The notes under the pieces: generated by a model | Databases searched by the model: none | Told to the model about the DNA's origin: nothing | The model's input: only the letters and a program-made list of their open reading frames with translations | From: Glebionis coronaria | Taxonomy: Eukaryota; Streptophyta; Magnoliopsida; Asterales; Asteraceae | Assembly: GCA_025667525.1 (NCBI GenBank) | Contig: CM046881.1 | Span: 494,595,627-494,659,626, forward strand | Length of the DNA: 64,000 bases | Reading direction: 5' to 3' | Shown: positions 1-9,916 of the stretch, piece after piece | How positions within the stretch are numbered: position 1 is the first letter of the stretch | Layout of the letters: each line of letters opens with the position of its first letter | Translations under genes and position numbers: made by a program

Positions 1-521
1 ACGAATATTCCGAATAGGGAGGATTATTCCGGATAGGTGACATATTCCGAGTAAGCCATTTATTCCGAATAAGGGTATTATTCCGGATAAGCTGATTTTT
101 AGGTTTCTTTAATTTCAGTTTTTAAGTTTCTGCTTTTTAATTTCAAGCTTTATTTTTTCCCGCCTTTTTTTTTCTTAGACGCACTTTAAGTTTATTTGCC
201 TTAGATTTATTTTAGCCTTGCCTTAGTTTATGATTTAGTTTTAGTTGCGTTTTAAGTTTGCCTTAGTGAGATTTAAGTTTGCGTTATTTACTTTTAGTGC
301 CCTTTAATTTCTCGTCACGCTTTTAAATACTTGCACTATTTACTTTAAATTAGAGTTAGATTTAAATTACTGCACTTTTACTTTAATTGTTTTGCACATT
401 TTATTTAAAAACGACCCAAAATATTTGTTCCACCAAAGAACAACTGAGTCACACATAGAACCTAAATCAATTCGTTAAGATACCGAGAACAACAACTGAA
501 CCTAGCAAAATCTGTATATTA
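1..521 (+). repeat. 5' LTR of element A (3' portion)
   Basis: This matches 5764-6284 base for base in length. It ends in ATTA, followed by AAA and the primer site. The end of a TTCCGAATAGG tandem array occupies roughly the first 90 bases. Confidence 0.92.
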
Positions 522-523
522 AA

Positions 524-2581
524 ATGGCGCCGCTGCCACCAAGAGCTTCTAATCCTTATAACCCACCCGCTCAACAAGCCCCACCCATAAATCAAGATGT
601 TGAAGCCATCATGAGAACCCAAGGTGAGCAAATCAAGAATCTGCAGAACCAAATTATCAATTTGAAATGAGATATTACCAAGCAAGGAAATGAGATAAGA
701 TCTGAGCTTCGAGATAATATTCAATCCTCTTTCAACACTCAAACAAATGATTTGAAGAATATGCTTGCTAGTTTCTTGCCCACAGCTCAACCTTCTACTT
801 CGAGTTCTCTACCTTCAAACACCGTCACCAATCCGCGAGCAAATGTGAGTGCTATTACTACCCGTAGTGGAATTACCATTGTCGATCCACCTATCCGGCC
901 CCCATCATCTACACCTCCTCCACCACCATTTATCCCTACTCCTAGTACACCTAGTATTAGTGCACCATTACCGTCTCCGCCTCGTCATGACGATGTATCT
1001 AGGAAGGACCCTTCAACATCTCAACCTTTACCTACACCTACACCTTCACCACCCAAACCCAATATCCCTTATCCTTCTCGTTTAGGTAAGACCAAAATGC
1101 TAACCAAGGATGACTCTCAAGTGACGAGCTATGTGAAGATGCTCTCTCAAATGAACATCAACATTAGCCTTGTTGAAGCACTTGTCCACATGCCGAAATT
1201 TGTTAAAGCATTTAAGGAATTGCTTAGCAAGAAGGAGAAGCTTATTGAGCTCGCCAACACACGCTTAAATGAAAACTGTTATGCAGTTATTCTTAAAGAA
1301 CTTCCGGAAAAGCTTGGAGATCCCGGTCGTTTTGTGTTGCCTTGCATTTTCAACAAAACTGAAGAATTTACTGCCCTTGCTGATCTCGGGGCCAGTATAA
1401 ATCTTATGCCTTTGAGTGTTTGGAAAACACTATCATTACCCGACCTCACTCCAACGAAGATGACTCTTGAACTTGCAAATCGCACTCTCGCTTACCCCGT
1501 TGGTATTGCCGAAGATGTGTTTATTAAAGTTGGCACATTTACTTTCCCGATCGACTTTGTCGTTGTTGATTATGAAATGGACCCTCGTATTCCTTTAATA
1601 CTTGGTCGGTCATTCTTGAGAACCGGGCGAGCTCTTGTCGATGTTGCCGAAGGTGAGTTAATCTTAAGAGTCGGGAATGATTCACAAGTTTTTAAAATGG
1701 GGAAGCTTACAAGCAAATCCTTTGGACGAGAATCAGTGAATATGATTAATGTGCTCGATGATTTTGTCATCTACAACAATCCTCTATTCGATTCTTGCAT
1801 TGATAATCCACTTTTTCAAAATGATGTGGATGATTCTCTATCCAATTTGGAACCTTCTCCCATTTATGATTCTCCACCGGTCTTCGATGCTTATGATGAT
1901 GATTCTAGCTCAGATTCGGATGATTTTGATGACCTTACTTCCCAGTATCCCGACCTGCCCATTTATGATGATTTTGATGAGGTCGATACTCTTTCGAGCG
2001 ATTCTTCACATAATGAAGATCCTCCGTCATCCATGCTTAATCCTACTTTGGATGATTACTCATTTGAGGAAGACTTCTCTGTTTTTCTCACTACTTACTT
2101 CCCTCATGAGAGTGATGCTCCTCCTTATGATTTTGAAGATTATCGTCTTGATCCTTCTTTGGATTTGAAGAACATTCTTTCAAAGGAGAAGAAACCGGTC
2201 GACACCAATATCTGCAGCACATATGATTTAACACCTCTTTGTCCCCCTTCTGAGGACGAGGTTGTGCTTCTTCGCGGATCTTCTTCCCATTCTGTTGAGC
2301 CTGAGTGCTATTTTCCCTTAAAGGAAAAGGTGTTCGACCCTGGTATTGAAATCTTTAAGCCATCTCAGTATCCACCTGATGAAATAAAAGGAAAAATCTT
2401 TGGAAATTTTGAAGACATGCTTGCACCTCACCATACTTGCTTCCACCGTGCTCCGTCTTTGCTTAAGGGAACCTTGCCTACTCTTCTTTGGCTTGCCTTG
2501 TTCGCCTTAAGCTTGTGCTATTTGATGGACGAAAACTATGTCTTTGATCCTGGTGGATATGTTTCATGCTTCTTCCTATGA
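524..2581 (+). pseudogene. Gag-tail/aspartic protease/acidic-tail polyprotein of element A
   Basis: The frame opens with the ATG at 524, which overlaps the primer site, and runs to TGA at 2579-2581. A single in-frame TGA at 668-670 breaks it (likely CGA to TGA). From 752 it is open for 609 codons. The N-terminus matches only the coiled-coil end of Athila gag plus the ITTRSG peptide; the capsid and zinc-knuckle region seen in D and E is absent. A retropepsin-like domain follows, with active site ALADLGASINLMP (about residue 286 from the ATG) and the partner ILGRSFL. The C-terminal half is Asp/Ser/Pro-rich and acidic. It ends with FDPGI (2333-2347), a hydrophobic segment (about 2461-2525) and FDPGG (2543-2557). 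No RT or integrase follows. The function of the acidic tail is unknown; element E has the same layout. Confidence 0.85.
525..537 (+). other. Primer binding site, tRNA-Asp type (element A)
   Basis: TGGCGCCGCTGCC begins three bases after the LTR. It fits the 3' end of plant tRNA-Asp, the primer usual for Athila-type elements. An ATG at 524-526 overlaps its first bases and opens the reading frame of the element. Confidence 0.85.
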
Positions 2582-4610
2582 TGATCAAGGTCGAGTCAGG
2601 CTCACGACTCGGTAATCAAAAATCAAGCGCTTCTTGGGAGGCAACCCATGCATCTATCTTTAGCTTTCTTTATCCTAAGTGTAGGGGAGACCCGTTGGTT
2701 TGCTATTTCCTCTCATCTCTTCTTATAATCAGGGATTCAAGCGCTCAATGATCCACTCTTGATGATTCGTGACGACCCGTGATTCCGTGTTCCCTTCTTC
2801 CCGGTTCTATCCTAAACTCTTTTCGATTCACTATTTTATATTTTCTCAATATTAAAATAGGAATCTCTTTAGTTGTCTCTTCCTTAGCGAGATTTAAACA
2901 AAGTGCACAATGTCCTAAGTGTAGGGGAGTTTACTCCCACATGCTTAAACATTGAGGACAATTTTTATGTTAAGTGTAGGGGGACTTCTATCGAAGTTAA
3001 GTGGCCTTTTCCTTGTATATGTCCTCATTTTAACCGGGAAATCAATTTTTCGACATTTTTCAAATTTTTTGATCTATTTTGGCCTATTAGTTTTTCCCTT
3101 TGTATAGTTATTTTCTTTCCTTATTAGAATAAATGTTTAATAAAGTGGTTTTAATTTTCAAACGTTGTGAATCTTTTGACTCAACCCGAGTTTACTTATC
3201 TAAGTTTACTTTAGTTAGTATCCTTAACGTGTTTAAGTCAAGTTTTGCTAGGCTTTTATATAGGGAGCTATAAAACGCGAAAGTCTTAACTCTCACGAGT
3301 TAAGAACAAGAACTTTTCGCAAGTTCCTATAATTGATCCTAGAGAGTCGTTTATCAAGGGAACTTTAAAATGCGATTTCTAAACTTGAAAAAGTCTAAGA
3401 ATTTGCAAGATCCTATAGGCGACTCGAAAACTCAAAACTTTGATTTAATAGGCTAAGCATCCACGAGTCTCATTACTTGAGATTTTAAACTGTGGCGAAC
3501 GAGAGATGATAGAGCCAATTATAAGTTTGGTATTCTTTCGTGAATTTATGTGAGTTAATTATAAGCCTATTCTCCCATCGCTTGCTAATAAATTTATCTG
3601 CAATAAATAAGGTTGTACGATTTGAAAAGTTACTTAGCTTCTAGCCCAAGATCGTTTAAAAGTTGCTCGGTATGGATTAGAGTTTATAGCCAAGGCATAA
3701 CTTATTGAAGCGGGATGCGAAGATTGGCGAGTCCAAAAAGGTCCTAACAAGGCATGAGGGCTATATTTTGTTGCTAAAGATCCCAAGTGATGTGAAGAAT
3801 CATTTATCGAAAATCAATATGAAGGATCGAGACACACGACGAAAAGCAAAAACTCCCCAAAAGTCATGGAGAAGTCTATCCGAAAAGGCCCTAACAAGGT
3901 ATGAGGACAAATAGATCCAAGTCCAGAAAGGAGGTGGATCGTTGTATATCAAAGTCCAAAATAAAGATTGGAGAAAAGTGAAGAAGTCGTGGTCCAAATA
4001 TGAAGAATCTCTCAAAACTTCAAGTGAAGAAATTCCATTATGAAGAGAAGGCCATTATTTCATGAACGTCTCTCAAGGTTTGAAGTATGAAGTCGCTGCC
4101 AAATATCGGTCCGAGAAAGGTATCAAATCGCGAAGCGAGTTATGCCAAGATATGAACTTTATGAGGTCCCGAGAAGCAGTTTTAAAAGATTTTGTCCTTT
4201 AGCTAACTATTGATTAAATCGTTCACTTTATTTTCGGCATAAATAACTATCGAAATAAGTCAAAAATGCATCCTCGTGATCATTCAAGACAAAAATAAAA
4301 TATAAGAGATACACCTAAGAATAAGGGAGTCTAAGTGAATAATTGGCCCACATGAGTTCGTGTTAGTTTGCTAACTTATAATAACAATGATCTCGTTTTT
4401 AAGCTTGGTTTGGAGAAAGTGAAAACTTGAGGATGATGATTATTCATGACATTTCCAAAACCCAAGGTATGTTTTTGATTACTTTATTTTCTTTACTTTA
4501 AATGTTTGTTATTTTCTATCTCTTTAATAAAGGTCACTATGGATCGATTATGATGAAAAGTGTAAACGTGCTTTGTAACTAATGCATTGCATGAGGACAT
4601 TGCAATGGTC
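2582..4610 (+). other. 3' non-coding region of element A
   Basis: No credible ORF. Three copies of a polypurine-like motif, AAGTGTAGGGG, lie at 2677-2690, 2917-2929 and 2972-2985. The later part contains two copies of a CCTAACAAGG(C/T)ATGAGG phrase (about 3741 and 3890). The region is similar to those of B (reverse, 11587-12941) and D (reverse, 16929-18450). Confidence 0.8.
2592..2660 (+). other. Paired hairpins just after the stop codon (element A)
   Basis: CGAGTC and GACTCG (2592-2611) form a 6-bp stem, 11 bases after the stop codon. The second hairpin, TGGGAGGCAACCCA, follows near 2635. The first hairpin recurs after the ORFs of B, D and E. Its role is unknown; a 3'-end, export or packaging structure is possible. 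Confidence 0.7.
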
Positions 4611-4624
4611 AAGTGTAGGGGATT
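4611..4624 (+). other. Polypurine tract of element A
   Basis: AAGTGTAGGGGATT directly precedes the 3' LTR and is the expected start point for plus-strand DNA synthesis. The same string in reverse adjoins B's 3' LTR. Confidence 0.88.
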
Positions 4625-5125
4625 TGATAGGTGTGTAAACACCCATCCTTTTTACCACTTAATTACAATAATAACCGGACCAAAACGTGTATTTTATGTC
4701 AATTATGTCAGAATTATGCGTGGTTTGTGTTTTTGTTGTGATTTAGGACGAAATTATGAAAAGTGGAGAAAACACGGGCATTCACGGTCTTTTATTGAAG
4801 AAAAAGATGAAAGATGAAGTCGAGAAGTCAAGAGTGCAAAAAGAACGGAAGTCCAAGACCAATTCTGAAGATTTATCGAAGAAAAAGTCGAAAGACGGAA
4901 GTTTACTTAAAGCCGAAGAACTCAAGTCTATTTTATTGAAGAATTAAAAGACGAGTTCAAAGAATTCCCGAGCCAAAAGTCATTAAAGTCCAAGATTAAA
5001 GAAGATTTAAAGGCTTAAGGACTAATGGTGCAATTAACAAAAAGATTAAGAAGGAAGGACTAAGCATGCAATTAAGGAGAAAGGAAAGAGGGGAGGAAGC
5101 TTCCTAAGCACCCCTTAATCCTCCC

Positions 5126-5135
5126 CTATATATAG
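5126..5135 (+). promoter_or_regulatory. TATA box in the LTR of element A
   Basis: CTATATATAG lies about 500 bp into the LTR, before the repeat array. The same box is at 33000-33009 (reverse) in B's 5' LTR. The position fits a U3 promoter. Confidence 0.55.
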
Positions 5136-5571
5136 TCATTAGGATTAATCTTTTCATTTTTTGTTGGCTAATAGTGACAATTAGTTCTTCCACTTTTAAT
5201 TACCTTGTCATTTAATTACTTGTCAAATTTAAATACTTGTCTTGCACCTTAGTTACCATTTAATTTCAAGTAAGTGTTCTTTTAATTCTTGTTAATCTTT
5301 ATCTTTATTGTTTGATCTCATCCTACCTTTCTTTAATCTTTGTTTTTCATGTTTATGTTCATGTTCATGTTCTTATTTTGATCAAAGTGGGTTTTGATTA
5401 TCTTGATCTTTATGTTAGTTTTGTTGTTTTGGATTGTTTGATTATCATTAATAGATGTTTATTTGTTACTTTGATTTAATCTTGTGGTTGATTTTGCTTA
5501 ATTTTTATCTAGATTGTGTATATTTCTTGTTCCTTGTTCTTCGTGTGCTGTTACTGTATTCCCAGGAAACT

Positions 5572-5845
5572 TATTCCGAATAGGAAAATTATTCGGGATA
5601 GGCCAAATATTCCGAATAGGGAAATTATTCCGAATAGGGCAAATATTCCGAATAGGGAAATTATTCAGGATAGGCAGTTTATTCCGAATAGGCCAAACAT
5701 TCCGAATAGCAAGATTATTCCGAATAGGGAAGGTATTCCGGATAGGCAGATTATTCCGAATAGACGAATATTCCGAATAGGGAGGATTATTCCGGATAGG
5801 TGACATATTCTGAGTAAGCCATTTATTCCGAATAAGGGTATTATT
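5572..5845 (+). repeat. Degenerate direct tandem array of TTCCGAATAGG
   Basis: About a dozen units of 20-24 bp, all the same way round, each built on ATTCCGAATAGG or GGATAGG variants. It lies in the LTR downstream of the TATA box. Long ORFs on both strands here come from the repeat, not from coding. Confidence 0.85.
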
Positions 5846-6284
5846 CCAGATAAGCTGATTTTTAGGTTTCTTTAATTTCAGTTTTTAAGTTTCTGCTTTT
5901 TAATTTCAAGCTTTATTTTTTCCCGCCTTTTTTTTTCTTAGACGCACTTTAAGTTTATTTGTCTTAGATTTATTTTAGCCTTGCCTTAGTTTAAGATTTA
6001 GTTTTAGTTGCGTTTTAAGTTTGCCTTAGTGAGATTTAAGTTTGCGTTATTTACTTTTAGTGCCCTTTAATTTCTCGTCACGCTTTTAAATACTTGCACT
6101 ATTTACTTTAAATTAGAGTTAGATTTAAATTACTACACTTTTACTTTAATTGTTTTGCACATTTTATTTAAAAACGACCCAAAATATTTGTTCCACCAAA
6201 GAACAACTGAGTCACACATAGAACCTAGATCAATTCGTTAAGATACCGAGAACAACAATTGAACCTAGCAAAATCTGTATATTA

Positions 6285-6437
6285 GAGCTCTTAAAATTAG
6301 CTAGTATCCACAAAGTACTCCAAATTGAGAAAATACTCTAAAACTGGAGAAGTATTCCAGTTTTCAGCTTTGGAGAAATACTCCAGTTTTCATACTAGTA
6401 AACCCTTAATCCTCATGGACTAAGAAAATACCCAACA
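6285..6437 (-). repeat. 3' LTR stump of element C
   Basis: About 150 bp matching 34744-34896. It ends (plus strand) in CCCAACA. The remainder must lie left of element A, outside the window. Confidence 0.85.
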
Positions 6438-6451
6438 AATCTCCCCCTTTT
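6438..6451 (-). other. Polypurine tract of element C
   Basis: On the minus strand AAAAGGGGGAGATT directly precedes the LTR start TGTTGGG. Confidence 0.85.
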
Positions 6452-6455
6452 CTGT

Positions 6456-9400
6456 CTATGAGGAGGAGTTCGCCATCTTGGCGAACGAGCAACAGACCTT
6501 CAATTTTTCCCTCGCTACAGCCTTCGTCAACATATCGGAAGCATTATCATCTGTATGAACTTTATTAAGTTCAAACATACCATCTTCAATGTCATCTCTC
6601 ATCCAATGATACCAAACATCAATATGTTTTGTTCTTTTAGGAAACATCGAATTTTTGGCAAGGTGAATAGCACTTTGGTTGTCACAAAGACCCGCATATC
6701 GTTCTTGCTTAAAACCAAGTTCTTGCAAAAAACTTTTTCAACCACAATAGTTCTTTGCATGCTTCTGTTGCTGCCACATACTCAGCCTCTGTTGTAGACA
6801 AGGCCACACACTTTTGCAACCTAGATTGCCACGAAACAGCTCCCCCTGCAATAGTCATCAAATATCCAAAAGTGGACTTCATGTTGTCCTTATTTCTGGC
6901 CAATTCAGAGTCGTGTAACCCACAAGCATGGGCTTCCTATTTCCAAATGTAATACCCAATTTGGAAGTACCCCTTAGATATTTATATATCTATTTAACTG
7001 CTTCCCAATGCTTCTTACCAGGATTTGACAGGAACCGACTAACAACACCAAATGCGTGAGCTAAATCCGGCCTCGTACACACCATAGCATACATCAAGCT
7101 ACCAACCGCTAAGGCATATGGAAATCTATCCATCTTTTCAATACTCTTCTTGGAATAAGGACAATCTTTCTCAAGAAACTTAAAGTTGGGAGTTAGAGGG
7201 GAACTAACCACTTTAGCTTTATCCATGTTGAATCTGCGCAACACCTTTCAATATATTTCTCTTGTGATTTATGTAACGTCGTGACATCTTTATCATAAGA
7301 AATCTGAATGCCAAGGATCTGTTTTGCTGGGCCCAAGTCTTTCATAGCAAAAGACTTGCTCAAGTATCACTTCAATTGGGCAATTCTTCCAATGTTCCTG
7401 CCAGCAATCAGCATATCATCTACGTATAGTAATAAAATGATGAAATCATCATCACCAAACTTATGAAAGAAAACACAGTGATCTGAAGAGGTCTTCCGGA
7501 AGCCTTGCTTCCCTATAACCGACTCAAACTTCTTATACCACTGTCTCGGTGCTTGCTTCAATCCATACAAACTTTTGTGAAGTCTACACATGTAGTCTTC
7601 CTTCCCCCTTAACCTGGAACCCTTCAGTTTGTTCAATGTAGATTTTTTTATCCAGATCACCCTGAAGGAAAGTTGTCTTGACATCCATTTGCACAACCTC
7701 GAGATCAAGGGCAACCGCCAAACCAAGAACAACTCTAATAGAATCCATCTTCACCACTAGAGAGAAAATCTCATCAAAATCAATACCTTTCTTCTGACTA
7801 AACCCTTTTACCACCAATCTGGCCTTATACCTCGGTCTCAAAGTATAAACTCGAGTCTTCATTTTGAAAACCCACTTGTTTTTCAAAGCTCTCTTGCCCT
7901 TGGTCAATTTCACTAACTCAAAGGTATTGTTTTCATGCAAGGAAGTCATCTCATCTTACATAGCATCAAACCACTCTTTCTTGTGGTCATCTTCCATAGC
8001 TTCTGCATAACACTCGGGCTCTCCCCCATCAGTGAGTAAAACATACTCAGTTGTAGAATAACGTGTGGAAGGATGAGGATCTCTATTGGACTGCTTGAGA
8101 GGAACGAATGGTGGCATTAACACTTGTAACTCAAGATGAACGTCTTCATCCAGTTGCTCTCGAGAATCAACATCATCAGTACCCTGGTCTTCATCATTCT
8201 GAACATCATATCCAAACTGTTGGTCAAATTGTTTTTGGAGGAGCTGGATCTAAATCAATAGGATCATCATTACGTTGAGGAATAGTCTCTTTCTCAATCT
8301 TCTTAACATCTTTCAGAGTTTGATCTTCCTCAAACTCTACATCTCGGCTGCGAACGAGCTTCTTTTGAACTGGGTCATACAACATGTAACCAAGCTCATT
8401 TTGACCATACCCGAGGAACACACATGGCTTATTCTTCATGTCAAGCTTTGATCTTTCATCTTTAGGAATATGCACAGACACCTTGCATCCAAAGACACGT
8501 AAATGTCGGTACGAAACATCTTTGTCGCTCCAAAACTTGTCAGGGAACATCAAAATGATAAGGAACACAAGGGGTTAGATTAATAACATGTACCGCCATA
8601 TTCAAAGCTTCACCCCCAAAATTAGCATGCAACCCTGCATGTGAAAGCAAGCATCTAACTCTCTCGGTAAAAGTCCTGTTCATCTGCTCCACTAAGCCAT
8701 TCAACTGCGGTGTCTTCGGCGGTGACTTTTGATGCTCCTCTCTACAATAAGCATCAAAGGGTCCAATGTATTCACCTCCATTATCACTATGAATACATTT
8801 TAATTTCTTCGTTGTTTGCCTCTCAACTAGAACATGAATCTGCTTAAACACATCTAACACTTGATATTTCGTCTTCAAGGTGTAAACCCAAACCTTCCTT
8901 GAATAATCATACATGAAAGTGAAAATATAAGAACACCCACCAAGTGTCTTAGTCTTCATAGGACCACATACATCACAATGTACCATATAAAGTATGTTCT
9001 CCATTATGAAAGAAGGACGACTCTTGAAAGCACGTCTAGTCTGCTTTCTTGCCAAACAGTGAGAACACTTCTTCAAGTTACTATCATGCACACTGGACAA
9101 CACATTCTTCTTAGAAAGAATATACATCCCCTTTTTCACTCACGTGACCAAGTCTCTTATGTCATAGCTCGGTCATGTCAACATCGTCTACAACATTGAC
9201 AAAGCTCTTGGAGATCTTCGGATGTGCCACATACAACTTGGATTCCCTTTTACATCTTGCCACGATCATGGATCCGAGAGTTACTTTCCACAAGCGATTT
9301 CCAGAACTGTTATGGTAACCATCTTCATCAAGAAAACCCGTTGAGATAATATTGAGTCTCATATCAGGGACATGTTTTGCATTGTGCAAAACCAGTTCCA

Positions 9401-9916
9401 TTCCCGTGTCAAACTTCAAACAAACATTCCCATATCAAAAATCTAAGTAGCCTAGTATTTCTCATCCTAACAACACCAAAATCACCAGGTGTATATGATG
9501 AGAAATACTCCTTTCGTGTTGCAACATGACATGTAGCACCACTATCGTAAATCCGACCCGCATCATCATTAGCAAGGTTAACCGTATCAAAATCACAACA
9601 AACAAAGACTCATATGTGTGGCCTTTACTTCAGTACTGTCATCACCATCATCATCATCATCTTTCTTGTTCTTGTTCTTCTGATTCTTCTTGTTCTCCTT
9701 TTGCTACTGTTTGTAGAACTTCTTCGTGTGTCCCTTCTTATGGCAATGGAAACACTCAACATCAGCAAACTTTCCTTTACTAGAACTGCTACGGTGATTA
9801 CTTTTGTTACTCGAATCTTTACTTTGACTTCTCCCCCGCCTTTCCGTGACCAAGACATCTGACACTAAAGAGGAACAATGTGACTTTCTTCTCATCTCTT
9901 CATTCAGGATACAACC
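6456..9916 (-). pseudogene. Copia gag zinc knuckle, protease, integrase, RT and RNase H remnant
   Basis: Minus-strand coding remnant in several frames. In order it shows a zinc knuckle CFHCHKKGHTKKFY near 9710-9750, whose last Cys has become Tyr (TGC to TAC), and a protease start (YDSGATCHVA near 9540). A GAG-pre-integrase part follows at 9162-9419, then an integrase core at 8540-9139 with HCDVCGP, IHSDNGGEY and NGLVEQMNRT supplying the DDE residues. The integrase C-terminus is at 8224-8568 (FLGYG). RT is in two frames (7584-7949, then 7367-7732 with LLYVDDMLIAG). RNase H is at 6456-7244 (STTEAEYVA, TKHIDVWYHWMRD). A TGG-to-TGA stop and a frameshift interrupt LWHKRLGH near 9150. It resembles Tnt1-94 polyproteins and cannot make an active protein. 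Confidence 0.92.

Larger units (their letters stand above)
1..6284 (+). mobile_element. Element A: non-autonomous Athila-like LTR retrotransposon, left end outside window
   Basis: The window opens inside the 5' LTR. Then come a tRNA-Asp-type primer site, one long ORF (gag tail plus protease plus acidic tail), about 2 kb of non-coding DNA, a polypurine tract and a full 3' LTR. There is no reverse transcriptase, RNase H or integrase, so the element would depend on a helper. The 521 bases of 5' LTR in view pair with 5764-6284, and I count about seven differences by eye, mostly transitions. It sits inside the 3' LTR of copia element C. The bases after its right end (GAGCT, 6285-6289) are the candidate target duplication, but the left flank lies outside the window. 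Its LTR belongs to the same family as that of element B. Confidence 0.9.
4625..6284 (+). repeat. 3' LTR of element A
   Basis: This 1660-bp LTR starts TGATAGG directly after the polypurine tract and ends ATATTA. The end is fixed by the LTR/primer-site junction at 521. The termini are TG...TA instead of TG...CA, as in B. Confidence 0.92.

Noticed and set aside
5498..5806. ORFs of 88-102 codons on both strands with repeated IRN or FRIG peptides
   Set aside because: They come from the TTCCGAATAGG tandem array in A's LTR; open frames on both strands are expected from such a repeat.
8978..9862. Plus-strand ORFs opposite the copia integrase and gag
   Set aside because: Shadows of the minus-strand copia coding remnant; the apparent HHHHHH run is the reverse of the Asp/Lys-rich linker.
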